Positions 8,979-17,958 of a stretch of DNA of 64,000 nucleotides are shown in pieces (the stretch's first letter is position 1; each line of letters opens with the position of its first letter). Under the pieces are notes generated by a model. It made no database searches and was not told the origin of the DNA. It worked only from the letters and a program-made list of their open reading frames with translations. Both the position numbers and the translations under genes were made by a program. Source of the DNA: Bradyrhizobium daqingense (GTDB lineage Bacteria; Pseudomonadota; Alphaproteobacteria; Rhizobiales; Xanthobacteraceae); NCBI RefSeq assembly GCF_021044685.1, contig NZ_CP088014.1, positions 6,682,001 to 6,746,000 of the forward strand. Direction: 5' to 3'.

Positions 8979-9873
8979 GCCAGTTTACCGTTTCGCGTAG
9001 GCCTTCATCCAACGACACTTCGGGCTTCCAGCCCAACGCCAGCGTGCGCGAAACGTCCGCAGCCAGGACCATAACTTGGTCGGGCCGATACGCCAACTCG
9101 CCGAAGCCGAGCGTCGCGCCTGGGTCGACGAGGTCGCGCAACCGCGTCACGGTCTCACGCAGCGGCGGCGCGTCCGGACTGCCGAGGTTGAAGATGCCGC
9201 TCGCAGCATCATGCGTGATGGCGAGCCGAAAGGCGCTCGCCGCGTCGCGCGCGTGCAAAAATCCCCAGCGCTGCTCGCAAGCCGTGAGGGCCATGTGTTG
9301 TCCGGAGCGCAGGTTACGGATCATGCTCGGGATCAGCCAGTGATCCGCGTCCTTCGGGCCGTAGGTCGAGAAGATCCTGAGCCACGCCGCGCGCAGCCCC
9401 CGCTCCTCGCACAAGCGCAGCGCCATCGATCCGGCCGCCAGCTTGGCCATGCCGTACAACGTCGTCGGTCGCGCGGCGTCGTCCTCGCGGATGGCGCGGT
9501 CGTAGGGCCCGTATTCCGCCTGCGATCCAGCGCCGACGAATATCCTGGCGCCGACCTCGACTGCGATTTCGGCGAGGCCGACCGTGTCGGCGACGTTGAC
9601 GGCCTGAACCGGGCTATTGCGCTCGGCGCCGGCGACGCCGCGCCAGGCCATGTGCACGACCGCCTCCGGCCCGAAAGCTCCCAACGCTCTGCGCAGCCCA
9701 TCCAGATCATCCAGACCGCCCGCCACGACGTGAAGGCGGTCGCGAACCTCCCCCAGGCGCCAATCGGAACTTGTTGGCCGCAACAGGACAGCCACCTCGT
9801 GTCCCCGCGCCACGAGGTCGGCGACCAAGTAGGAGCCCAGAAAGCCGCTCGCGCCGGTGACGAAAATACGCAT
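8944..9873 (-). CDS. NAD-dependent nucleotide-sugar epimerase/dehydratase
   Basis: A 309-aa extended short-chain dehydrogenase. The N-terminal Rossmann motif is VTGASGFLGSYL and the catalytic YxxxK is in TLYGMAKLA. ATG 9873 is chosen because MRIFVTG is the normal family start; the upstream GTG/ATG codons add unrelated residues. It probably epimerises, reduces or dehydrates an NDP-sugar. It is first in a minus-strand operon with the split transketolase, so the two may act on successive steps of the same sugar. NDP-4-dehydro-sugar reductase is as likely as 4-epimerase. Confidence 0.8.
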   Translation of the reverse strand: MRIFVTGASGFLGSYLVADLVARGHEVAVLLRPTSSDWRLGEVRDRLHVVAGGLDDLDGLRRALGAFGPEAVVHMAWRGVAGAERNSPVQAVNVADTVGLAEIAVEVGARIFVGAGSQAEYGPYDRAIREDDAARPTTLYGMAKLAAGSMALRLCEERGLRAAWLRIFSTYGPKDADHWLIPSMIRNLRSGQHMALTACEQRWGFLHARDAASAFRLAITHDAASGIFNLGSPDAPPLRETVTRLRDLVDPGATLGFGELAYRPDQVMVLAADVSRTLALGWKPEVSLDEGLRETVNWHDATTPSRKLS

Positions 9874-10012
9874 GGCCCCCGGGTAGATCACGACCCTGGG
9901 CGCGTCAATGTCCCACGTCCCGATTGCCACCCGACCCGAAGCCGAGCGTCCCGATCGAGCCCGATCCGAGCTTGATTATCCGGCCCATGCGGCTAAAGGG
10001 AGGGCGGAATCG

Positions 10013-10993
10013 ATGTTCCACGACGCAGGGGTTGGACGTATGAGTGACTTCAGGCTGGCCATGGTGTCCGCGGGCTTCGAGCACGGCGGCAACGTCACCC
10101 ATCGTCATTTCGACGGCCATCCCGACCTCCTCGTCTATCCCTTCGAGTCGCAGCTCGGCAACCGCAATTTCAACGACTTCCTCGCCTCGGTCGAGCGCGT
10201 TCAATACCGCTATCCCGAATTCCCGGAAGGGCTGACGGCGATCGAACTCTACGAGCAGATGATCGACGAGGAACTGAAGACGTTCCTGCGCAAGCGCAAC
10301 GGCTCCAAGTTCCGCGACGCGGATTGCGTGCTGGACGAGAAGAAGCGCGTCGCCGAATTCGCCCGGCTCGTCGGCGAGCCCCCGATCTTCCGCCGCCAGG
10401 TGATCGAGGCCTTCTTCCGCGCGACCTTCGCGGCCTGGGAGAACTACTACACCAAGCCGCGTCCCGGCATGGTCCATGTCGGCTACTCGCCCGCCATCGG
10501 CATCGACGCCGACCGCATGGTGCGCGACTTCCCCAACGTGCGCATCCTGCACATCGTGCGCAACCCGTTTTCGGCCTATCGCGACACCAAGCGCCGCCCC
10601 TTCCCGCAGCCGCTGACCAAATACCTGATCACCTGGAACATCTATCACTCCACGGTCGAGATGTTCGCGAAGATGTATCCGGACAACGTGCGCATCTTCC
10701 GCTACGAGGATCTCGTCGAGGACAAGCGCAAGTTCATGACCGAAGCCGCCGGCTTCATCGGCGTGCCCTTCGCGGACAGCATGCTTTATCCGAGCTGGAA
10801 CGGTGTCGAGATCAAGGACTCCATCGCGCCCTGGGGAACCGTGCTCAAGAGCACCAAGGACTACAACCAGGCCGTCATCCAGGAGCTCTCGGATGAGGAG
10901 CGCAAGCAGATCGCACAGGGCACCGCGGCGCTGGCCCGCCATTTCGGCTACGACGGCATCGACTATCTGAGCCCGCTCTATCGTGCTGAGTAA
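10013..10993 (+). CDS. Sulfotransferase-like protein
   Basis: A 326-aa protein. A strong ribosome site (AAAGGGAGGG at 9995-10004) places the start at ATG 10013. The middle part has the 3'-phosphate-binding element of PAPS sulfotransferases (RILHIVRNPFSAYRDTKRR) followed by the WNIYH region and a C-terminal RIFRYEDLVEDKRKF helix, typical of cell-surface sulfotransferases. The N-terminal PAPS loop is not canonical: the usual RSGTT-type sequence is replaced by SAGFEHGGN. Inferred role: sulfation of the surface glycan. It overlaps the next gene by 11 bases. Confidence 0.6.
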   Translation: MFHDAGVGRMSDFRLAMVSAGFEHGGNVTHRHFDGHPDLLVYPFESQLGNRNFNDFLASVERVQYRYPEFPEGLTAIELYEQMIDEELKTFLRKRNGSKFRDADCVLDEKKRVAEFARLVGEPPIFRRQVIEAFFRATFAAWENYYTKPRPGMVHVGYSPAIGIDADRMVRDFPNVRILHIVRNPFSAYRDTKRRPFPQPLTKYLITWNIYHSTVEMFAKMYPDNVRIFRYEDLVEDKRKFMTEAAGFIGVPFADSMLYPSWNGVEIKDSIAPWGTVLKSTKDYNQAVIQELSDEERKQIAQGTAALARHFGYDGIDYLSPLYRAE

Positions 10994-11873
10994 GATCGCC
11001 TTCCACGAAGCCGACCACCGCCCCGACATCGCCGCCGAACGCGCGTGCCTTCTGCCCGCACTGCGGCAGCATCTGCAATCATCAGGCAGCGACGTCACCG
11101 TTGCCCCTGTGCCGGACGGCACGCTCGGCATCTGCTTTACGGCGGACATTATCGGCGAAAAGCGGTTCATGAAGACGCATCTTCCGGGCGCGGCCGCACG
11201 CGGCAGCCTCGCCAAGGAAGCGGAGATCCTCTTCCAGCTCTACGGCGAGACGATTGTGCTCGACCGTTTCGAAATCCGGCTTGCGGACGAAACGGACCGG
11301 CTCTGCCTGATGATGCCCGCCCTCGCACCGCTGACCGGCCCGATGCCGTCCGCTGTTGCCGCCGCGATGGCGGACGCGCTCAGCGAGCGGCTCAACGACT
11401 TGCGGCCGGGTCGGCTTGCCTCGTTCGAGCACTATCTGGCATCCGCGGAACGGGCCCTGAAAATGCTGTCGGAGCGCGGTCTGTTGAAGCGGGCCAGCGC
11501 GGCCGAAATGCAGCGGCTGATCGCGTTGCTTGGAGATCGTCTTCCTGACCTGCCGAGCGCGCTCTGTCACGGCGATTTCGGGCCAAAGAACATCATGCTC
11601 CAGGCAGGCGAGCCACGCGTCATCGACTGGGAAGACGCATTCAACGGCATTGCCGGATACGACTATCTCTACTGGCTGACCTTCATGGAAAACCGGCCGT
11701 TCCTGCAGAGGGACGCCTTCGGCCGAACGAACCTTTCACAGGACGTCGAGCGCGCGATCCTCGCACTCGTCGTCCTGCTCAAATCTTATCTGGCGGTGCT
11801 GTCGGGCGCGCATTTGAAGCACGCGCTGTCGGCCGAGGCGCGCATTGCCGAGATTCTCGACCTGCCAGGCTGA
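10983..11873 (+). CDS. APH-fold phosphotransferase (sugar/choline kinase-like)
   Basis: A 296-aa kinase-fold protein. The catalytic HGDFGPKN (about residue 196) and the metal-binding IDWEDAF (about residue 214) are the two hallmarks of aminoglycoside phosphotransferase/choline kinase enzymes. The N-terminal lobe has the FMKTHL lysine. GTG 10983 overlaps the sulfotransferase stop, so the pair is cotranslated. In a polysaccharide locus it most likely phosphorylates a sugar or a small alcohol for decoration of the glycan, not an antibiotic. It ends exactly where the convergent CDP-glucose dehydratase gene ends. Confidence 0.75.
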   Translation: MLSKIAFHEADHRPDIAAERACLLPALRQHLQSSGSDVTVAPVPDGTLGICFTADIIGEKRFMKTHLPGAAARGSLAKEAEILFQLYGETIVLDRFEIRLADETDRLCLMMPALAPLTGPMPSAVAAAMADALSERLNDLRPGRLASFEHYLASAERALKMLSERGLLKRASAAEMQRLIALLGDRLPDLPSALCHGDFGPKNIMLQAGEPRVIDWEDAFNGIAGYDYLYWLTFMENRPFLQRDAFGRTNLSQDVERAILALVVLLKSYLAVLSGAHLKHALSAEARIAEILDLPG

Positions 11874-12932
11874 TTATGCCTGCGCGGCGACCTGATCGAG
11901 CTGATCAAGCGAGATCTTGCGCAGATCGCGCCCCTCGCGCAGCGCCTTGTACCAGTCGACGGTGAGCCGAAGGCCCTGAACCAGGTCGAGCCGCGGTCTC
12001 CAGCCGAGCTCGCTCCGCGCTTTCGCACAGTCGAGCCTGAGATAGGCTGCTTCGTGCGGATGCGGACCGGGGTCCGCGGTCCATCGCGCACCATCGCCCC
12101 ACAGTGCGATCAGATGATCGACCACCGTCCCGACCGGCACCTCGCTTGCGGCATCAGGCCCGAAATTCCAGCCACCAACGAAGCGTTGATCGTCCGCCAG
12201 CCGCTCGACCAGCTCGAGATAGCCGAGCACGGGATCGAGTGCGTGCTGCCAGGGCCGCACCGAATTGGGGTTACGGATCCGCAGCGCTTCGCCCGCGAGG
12301 AACGCCTGCATCGCGTCGGGCACCAGGCGGTCGCGCGCCCAGTCGCCGCCGCCGAAGACGTTGCCGGCGCGCGCGGTCGCGATGCGTGCGGCGCCCTCCG
12401 CATTGAAGAAGCTGTGCCGATAGGCATGCGTTGCGAGCTCGGCGCAGGCCTTGCTGTTGCTGTAGGGGTCGTTGCCGCCGAGACGATCCTCCTCGCGGAA
12501 GGCGGCACCAGTGCCGGTGTTCTCGTAGCATTTGTCGGTGGTGACGATCAGGATCGCCTGCACGGAGCGCAAATGCCGTGCGGCCTCCAGCACATGCACC
12601 GTCCCCATCACATTGGTCGCAAAGGTCTCGACCGGCTCCTCATAGGACGGGCGCACCAGGGCCTGCGCCGCCATATGGATGACGATGTCGGGCTCCGCCT
12701 CCGCCATCGCAGTACGCAAGGCCGGGAGATCGCGGATGTCGGCGAGACGGTGCTTGATGCCGTCGGCGACGCGGGCCGTCACGAACAGCGCGGATTGGTG
12801 CGTCGGCGGCAGCGCATAGCCGTAGACGCTGGCGCCCAGGCGGCGCAGCAGCAACGAAGCCCATGCGCCCTTGAAGCCGGTATGTCCAGTCAGGAATACC
12901 TTCTTGCCGCGCCAGAATGCAGGATCCGTCAC
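11874..12932 (-). CDS. rfbG: CDP-glucose 4,6-dehydratase
   Basis: A 352-aa extended SDR. VTDPAFWRGKKVFLTGHTG at the N-terminus is characteristic of RfbG/DdhB enzymes, which convert CDP-glucose to CDP-4-dehydro-6-deoxyglucose with bound NAD. The catalytic triad region includes TTDKCYEN and the YSNSKA motif. GTG 12932 overlaps the stop of the upstream cytidylyltransferase as GTGA, which sets the start. Together the two genes make the precursor for 3,6-dideoxyhexoses, yersiniose-type branched sugars or 6-deoxy amino sugars. No RfbH-type 3-dehydrase is seen in the window, so the later steps must differ or lie elsewhere. Confidence 0.92.
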   Translation of the reverse strand: MTDPAFWRGKKVFLTGHTGFKGAWASLLLRRLGASVYGYALPPTHQSALFVTARVADGIKHRLADIRDLPALRTAMAEAEPDIVIHMAAQALVRPSYEEPVETFATNVMGTVHVLEAARHLRSVQAILIVTTDKCYENTGTGAAFREEDRLGGNDPYSNSKACAELATHAYRHSFFNAEGAARIATARAGNVFGGGDWARDRLVPDAMQAFLAGEALRIRNPNSVRPWQHALDPVLGYLELVERLADDQRFVGGWNFGPDAASEVPVGTVVDHLIALWGDGARWTADPGPHPHEAAYLRLDCAKARSELGWRPRLDLVQGLRLTVDWYKALREGRDLRKISLDQLDQVAAQA

Positions 12933-13699
12933 CAGATTCTCCACTTGGCGCGGTTGCCGGCCCACTCGCCCTCCAGGAAATTGCGATCGCGCAGCGAATC
13001 CATCGGATGCCAGAAGCCGGGATGCACATAGGCGCGCAGGTCGTCGCCGCGCGCGAGCTGCTCCATCGGCTCGCGCTCCCAGATCGTCTTGTCGCCGGCA
13101 ATCAGGTCGCCGACAGACGGCGACAGCAGGAAGAAGCCGCCATTGATCCAGCCGCCGTCGTCACTCGGCTTTTCCTCGAAATTGACGACCCGGTCGCCCT
13201 CGATTGCGACCGCGCCGAAGCGTTTGGCCGGGCGTACCACCGAAACCGTGGCTCTCCGTCCATGTGCCTTGTGGAAGGCGATCTCGGCGCCGAGGTCGAT
13301 GTCGGCGACGCCATCACCATAAGTCAGCGCGAAGAAAGGCTCATTTGCCACGTAAGGCAGCACCCGCTTCAACCGGCCGCCGGTCTGGGTGTCCTCACCG
13401 GTATCGACCAGCGTGACCCGCCACGGCTCGGCGGTTTCGCGATGGACCTCCATCCGGTTCTCCGCGAGATGGAAAGTCACGTCGGACATGTGCAGGAAGT
13501 AGTTCGCGAAATACTCCTTGATCATGTAGCCCTTGTAGCCGAGGCAGATCACGAAGTCGTTGAAGCCGTGATGGCTGTAGATCTTCATGATGTGCCAGAG
13601 GATCGGCCGGCCGCCGATTTCGACCATCGGCTTCGGTCGCGTGCTGGTCTCCTCCGCGATTCGGGTGCCCAGGCCTCCCGCGAGAATTACGACTTTCAT
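12929..13699 (-). CDS. rfbF: Glucose-1-phosphate cytidylyltransferase
   Basis: A 256-aa nucleotidyltransferase. It begins MKVVILAGGLGTRIAEET, the nucleotide-binding GGxGxR motif, followed by RPKPMVEIGGRPILWHIM, the sequence typical of RfbF/DdhA. It joins CTP and glucose 1-phosphate to give CDP-glucose. ATG 13699 is chosen because GGAG lies eight bases upstream and the family begins here. It is translationally coupled to rfbG through a GTGA overlap. This enzyme commits the pathway to CDP-activated deoxysugars. Confidence 0.93.
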   Translation of the reverse strand: MKVVILAGGLGTRIAEETSTRPKPMVEIGGRPILWHIMKIYSHHGFNDFVICLGYKGYMIKEYFANYFLHMSDVTFHLAENRMEVHRETAEPWRVTLVDTGEDTQTGGRLKRVLPYVANEPFFALTYGDGVADIDLGAEIAFHKAHGRRATVSVVRPAKRFGAVAIEGDRVVNFEEKPSDDGGWINGGFFLLSPSVGDLIAGDKTIWEREPMEQLARGDDLRAYVHPGFWHPMDSLRDRNFLEGEWAGNRAKWRIW

Positions 13700-13892
13700 C
13701 AAATCTGCTCCGAACGAGGAGACACACCCTCGCACTCCAGACGGCTTCTATACGAACTGGCCCCGCCTGAAAAACCGTCTGCGACCACAGCTATTGCGGT
13801 ACTAAAATACCATATCGCGAGCCTATTGGCCTTTCCTCGCGTAGCCGATACCACTCAGCCCGCCCCGCCCGCGGACTCATCTGGAACCGATC

Positions 13893-14855
13893 ATGCCGTT
13901 TGAAAGCTACAAGAACAGCCGCATCCTCGTGACGGGAGGCGCCGGCTTCATCGGATCGCATATCTGCGAGCGCCTGCTCGATGCGGGAGCCGAGGTGGTG
14001 TCTGCTGACAATTATTTCACCGGCAGCCGGCGCAACATCGCCCATCTGATCGCCAATCCGCTGTTCGAGGCGGTCAGGCACGACGTCACCTTCCCGCTCT
14101 ACATCGAGGTCGACGCGATCTTCAACCTGGCCTGCCCGGCCTCGCCGATCCACTACCAGCGCGACCCCGTGCAGACCACCAAGACCTCGGTGCACGGCGC
14201 CATCAACATGCTCGGCCTCGCCAAGCGGCTGAAGGCGCGCATCTTCCAGGCCTCCACCAGCGAGGTCTATGGCGATCCGCTGATCCATCCGCAGACCGAG
14301 GACTATTGGGGCAACGTCAACCCGATCGGCATCCGCTCCTGCTACGACGAGGGCAAGCGCTGCGCCGAGACGCTGTTCTTCGACTATTGGCGCCAGCACG
14401 GCCTGCCGATCAAGGTCGCGCGCATCTTCAACACCTACGGCCCACGCATGCAGCCCAATGACGGCCGCGTGGTGTCGTCCTTCATCGTCCAGGCGCTCAA
14501 GGACGAGCCGATCACGGTGTTCGGCGACGGCGGACAGACGCGGTCGTTCTGCTATGTCGACGATCTCGTCGAGGCCATCGTGCGGTTGATGGTGACCGCG
14601 GAAGACGTCACCGGCCCGATCAATCTCGGCAACAATTCCGAGTTCACGATCCGCGAGCTCGCCGAGAAGGTCATCGAGCTCACGGGCTCGCGCTCCAAGC
14701 TCGTGTTCAAGCCGCTGCCGCAAGACGACCCGCGACAGCGCCAGCCCGACCTCGCCAAGGCGAAGGCGGTGCTGAACTGGGAGCCGAAGGTCGCGCTCGA
14801 GGACGGACTGAAGGAGACGATCGCCTATTTCAAGCGCTCGCTTGAAATCGCCTGA
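13893..14855 (+). CDS. UDP-glucuronate decarboxylase-like NAD-dependent sugar enzyme
   Basis: A 320-aa extended SDR with [15 protein letters not shown] (NAD site), [20 protein letters not shown], the [10 protein letters not shown] loop and catalytic SCYDEGKR (YxxxK). These stretches are characteristic of UDP-xylose synthase (UXS), which oxidises and decarboxylates UDP-glucuronate. It is divergent from rfbF across about 190 bases, which must contain both promoters. The expected product is UDP-xylose, or UDP-4-keto-pentose, for the surface glycan. Related bacterial dTDP-glucose dehydratases are a less likely alternative because of the CPASP motif. Confidence 0.85.
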   Translation: MPFESYKNSRILVTGGAGFIGSHICERLLDAGAEVVSADNYFTGSRRNIAHLIANPLFEAVRHDVTFPLYIEVDAIFNLACPASPIHYQRDPVQTTKTSVHGAINMLGLAKRLKARIFQASTSEVYGDPLIHPQTEDYWGNVNPIGIRSCYDEGKRCAETLFFDYWRQHGLPIKVARIFNTYGPRMQPNDGRVVSSFIVQALKDEPITVFGDGGQTRSFCYVDDLVEAIVRLMVTAEDVTGPINLGNNSEFTIRELAEKVIELTGSRSKLVFKPLPQDDPRQRQPDLAKAKAVLNWEPKVALEDGLKETIAYFKRSLEIA

Positions 14856-14898
14856 TCGCGCTCGCAACTCCCCTCGTCCGCAAGCGAGCCCGTCCGCC

Positions 14899-16203
14899 AT
14901 GAGCGCATCGTCCGGCATCATCAGCGATCTGCGAGCCCGGCTGGACTCCAGGGCTGCGCTGGCGGTCGCGCTGCTGCTGCACAGCGCCGTCACCTGCCTG
15001 TCGCTGATCAAGGTTGCGAACTTTCAGGCCTATATCCATTTCAGCAGCGACCGCGTCTGGATCGCGGTCGCGATCGCGGCCACTTTCGCGACCGTCTCGC
15101 TGCTGTTCGCCGCCGCCCGCTTCAGCTTCGGCTATTTCGTCGGCTTCTATTTCTACACGATGATCCTGGGCTTCCTGTGGATCGACGTCTTCTCCGAATA
15201 TAGCTATCCCCGACTGCTCGCCGGGGTTTCGGCAGCATTGTCGCTCGTGCTGTTGCTGTTGCCGACGCTGTTCGTCCGGGCGCCGTTCCGGCAGCTCGTC
15301 ACACTGTCGAATGCCCGCTTCGCGCAACTGCTCACGCTGATCCTGGTAATCTCCATCGTCACCATCGCCGTGGCGTCGACCTATAATTTCCGCCTGGTCG
15401 CGGTTGCGAACATCTACGACTACCGCGACGCGCTGCAATTTCCCGGAGCCGTACGGTATCTCACGGGCTGGGTGTCGAGCACGCTGCTGCCGTTTGCATT
15501 CGCGTGCTACTGGCTGCTCGGCCAACGCTGGCGCGCCGGCTTGGTGCTGATCCTGCTCCTGTTGTTCTATCCCATCACGCTGACGAAGTTCGCGTTCTTC
15601 ACACCGGCCTGGCTGATCGCGCTGGTCGTTCTGTCGCGGCTTCTGGAGGCCAGAGCCTCAGTCATTGCATCGATCTTTGTCCCGATGTTGCTCGGCCTTG
15701 CCATCATCGTCCTCACCGGCGCCAGCCTTAATAGCATTCCCGGCAAATATTTCGACCTCGTCAACATCCGGATGATGGCGACGGCATCGAGCGCGCTCGA
15801 CATCTACAACCATTTCTTCGCGACCCATCCGCTGACCTGGTTCTGCCAGATCTCCGTGCTCAAGCCGCTGATGCATTGTCCCTACGAGCAGCCGCTCGCG
15901 GTGGTGATGCAGAACACCTACGGTTTCGGCAATTTGAACGCGTCGCTGTTTGCGACCGAAGGCGTTGCGTCCGTTGGTCCATGGCTCGCGCCGCTAACCG
16001 CGCTCGCATCCGGTCTCGTGCTGGCGCTCGGCAACCGCGCCTCCGCGGGGCTACCGCCCCGCTTCGTCCTGATATCATCAGGTGTGCTGCCGCACGTCCT
16101 ACTCAACGTGCCGCTCTCGGTCGCCATGCTTACCCACGGCACCGCCATCCTGTTCCTGCTTTGGTATGTGATGCCCCGCAGCCTGTTCGAACAAAAGCCC
16201 TGA
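14899..16203 (+). CDS. Putative O-antigen/repeat-unit polymerase (membrane protein)
   Basis: A 434-aa protein with roughly ten hydrophobic segments and a large polar loop in the second half (HPLTWFCQISVLKPLMHCPYEQPLAV). Segment pattern and loop, including NASLFATEGVASVGPW, resemble oligosaccharide repeat-unit polymerases of the Wzy group, which are very diverse in sequence. ATG 14899 lies just before the hydrophobic part; an in-frame TTG at 14842 would overlap the previous gene. In a locus with a flippase and several glycosyltransferases a polymerase is expected. Assignment rests on topology and context. Confidence 0.55.
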   Translation: MSASSGIISDLRARLDSRAALAVALLLHSAVTCLSLIKVANFQAYIHFSSDRVWIAVAIAATFATVSLLFAAARFSFGYFVGFYFYTMILGFLWIDVFSEYSYPRLLAGVSAALSLVLLLLPTLFVRAPFRQLVTLSNARFAQLLTLILVISIVTIAVASTYNFRLVAVANIYDYRDALQFPGAVRYLTGWVSSTLLPFAFACYWLLGQRWRAGLVLILLLLFYPITLTKFAFFTPAWLIALVVLSRLLEARASVIASIFVPMLLGLAIIVLTGASLNSIPGKYFDLVNIRMMATASSALDIYNHFFATHPLTWFCQISVLKPLMHCPYEQPLAVVMQNTYGFGNLNASLFATEGVASVGPWLAPLTALASGLVLALGNRASAGLPPRFVLISSGVLPHVLLNVPLSVAMLTHGTAILFLLWYVMPRSLFEQKP

Positions 16204-16207
16204 CGCC

Positions 16208-17386
16208 GTGCGCATCCTGATCCTCAACGCCGACTATCCGCGCTTTCTCTGCTGGCTCTATCGCCGCCGTCCGGGTCTCGAGAACGAACCTTATGCGGCG
16301 CAGATGGCGGCGCGGAACGCCAGCCTGTTCGGCGTCGCCGATTTCTATTCGCGCAATTTCGCCGGCCTGGGGCACGTCGCCGCCGACATCCATGTCAACA
16401 ATCCCTGGATGCGGGCCGCATGGGCGCGCGAGCGCGGCCTCGCCGTCACCGATCCGTCGCCGCCCGGCGCGCCCGCCGCGCGCGATGCCGTTCCCGGCTG
16501 GCTGCAACGCGCGGTCGCGCCGTTCAAGCCGGTGCTGCGGCCGCTCGCGCGCAAGGTCGGGCTCAGCCCGCGGCTCGATGCGGAAGCGGAAAAGATCCTG
16601 CTGGCGCAAATCGAGGACTTCAAGCCGGACCTCGTCCTCAATCAGGATCTGTTCCATGTCGACACGCGTCTGGCGCGCAGGATCAAGCAGATTGGCCGTC
16701 CTATCCTGATCGGCCAGGTCGGCATCTCGCCCTCGCGCGGCGAGGATTGGTCGGTCTATGATCTCATGATCTCGCAGATGGCGGCGGTCGTCGATTACTT
16801 CCGCCAGCAGGGCGTGCGCGGCGAAGTGGTCCATCTCGCTTTCGAGACAGGCATCCGCGACATCTTGCCTCCGCCGCCCCAGGACAGTTTCGACGTCACC
16901 TTCGTCGGCGCGGTGTCGGCGGATCATCAGCTCCGCGTCGCGCAACTCGAGGCGGTGGCGCGGCGCTACGATCTCAAACTGTTCGGCAGCGGCCTGCAAT
17001 CTCTCCCCTCCTCCTCGCCGCTGCATCGCTGCTATCAGGGTGAGGTGTGGGGCGTGGAGATGTACCAGGCCCTGCGCGCCTCCCGCATCACGCTCAATTC
17101 GCACATCGACATGGCAGGGCGCGAGGCCGGCAACGCACGTCTGTTCGAGGCGACCGGCGTCGGCGCATTCCTGTTGACCGACTTCAAGGACAATCTGCAC
17201 ACGCTGTTCGCTCCCGACCGCGAAGTCGTTGCATGGCGCGACGTTGACGATTGCCTTGCCCTGATCGACCGGTACCTCGCGGACGATGCGGCGCGCCTGT
17301 CGATTGCGAAAGCGGGACAGGCCAGGACATTTGCCGCCCACACCTTCCGCCGGCGTGTCGAGGAGATCCTCACGCACATTGGCTGA
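16208..17386 (+). CDS. Glycosyltransferase (CgeB-like GT-B)
   Basis: A 392-aa protein starting at GTG 16208, four bases after the previous stop. The C-terminal domain contains TFVGAVSADHQLR, then RASRITLNSHIDMAGREAGN-RLFEATGVGAFLL, the donor-binding pattern of CgeB-type/Glyco_trans_1_2 glycosyltransferases. The N-terminal domain begins RILILNADYPRFL. It is predicted to be cytoplasmic and to act on the lipid-linked repeat unit. A ~125-base gap follows before the cupin gene, where a new promoter is possible. Confidence 0.75.
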   Translation: MRILILNADYPRFLCWLYRRRPGLENEPYAAQMAARNASLFGVADFYSRNFAGLGHVAADIHVNNPWMRAAWARERGLAVTDPSPPGAPAARDAVPGWLQRAVAPFKPVLRPLARKVGLSPRLDAEAEKILLAQIEDFKPDLVLNQDLFHVDTRLARRIKQIGRPILIGQVGISPSRGEDWSVYDLMISQMAAVVDYFRQQGVRGEVVHLAFETGIRDILPPPPQDSFDVTFVGAVSADHQLRVAQLEAVARRYDLKLFGSGLQSLPSSSPLHRCYQGEVWGVEMYQALRASRITLNSHIDMAGREAGNARLFEATGVGAFLLTDFKDNLHTLFAPDREVVAWRDVDDCLALIDRYLADDAARLSIAKAGQARTFAAHTFRRRVEEILTHIG

Positions 17387-17511
17387 ATCCCCGTTGGGGG
17401 CGCAACAAACGACATAGTCCGTGCGCCCTTGACGGTCCCGGCCAAAATGGCCAAAGTGCGCAGCAGGATAGCTATCTCACTCTAATCACAGCGTTTTTGT
17501 CGAGGCTCACG

Positions 17512-17958
17512 ATGGAACACGTCGAACACGTTCGATTCGGCGACCAGCTCTACGCGATCATCGTGCGCGCCTCGTTCCGCGAGCCGGGCATCCACTTCTT
17601 TTCGACGCCGGAGTTGTCGCAGCAGCTCGCCTTCATGAGCCATCCAAAAGGCAAGACCATTGAGCCGCACCGCCACAACAAGGTAACGCGGGAGGTGCAC
17701 TACACCCAGGAGGCCCTCCTGATCCAGAAGGGCAAGCTCCAGGTCGACTTCTACACCGTCGAGGAGGAATATCTCGAAAGCCGCGTGCTCGGTGCCGGCG
17801 ACATCATCCTGTTGTGCAGCGGCGCGCACGGCTTCCACGTGCTCGAACCGCTCGAGATGTTCGAGATCAAGCAAGGTCCCTATTCCGGCGAGAACGACAA
17901 GACCCGGTTCGCCGAAGCCGACCGATCAGAAATCCGGATCAAAGGCCCAGGCCTGTGA
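17512..17958 (+). CDS. Cupin-domain protein
   Basis: A 148-aa protein; ATG 17512 is the first start that gives only the cupin fold. Motif 1 has IEPHRHNKVTREVHYTQEAL with several metal-binding His and a Glu; motif 2 has CSGAHGFHVLE. Its gene overlaps the DegT aminotransferase (GTGA), suggesting that it works on the same sugar, perhaps as an isomerase or epimerase-like partner, though it is not an obvious FdtA/RmlC. Metal-dependent sugar-isomerising or regulatory roles are both possible. Confidence 0.65.
   Translation: MEHVEHVRFGDQLYAIIVRASFREPGIHFFSTPELSQQLAFMSHPKGKTIEPHRHNKVTREVHYTQEALLIQKGKLQVDFYTVEEEYLESRVLGAGDIILLCSGAHGFHVLEPLEMFEIKQGPYSGENDKTRFAEADRSEIRIKGPGL

Noticed and set aside
12929-12932. 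Possible frameshift between rfbF and rfbG
   Set aside because: The overlap is the common GTGA stop/start arrangement, and both proteins have normal length.
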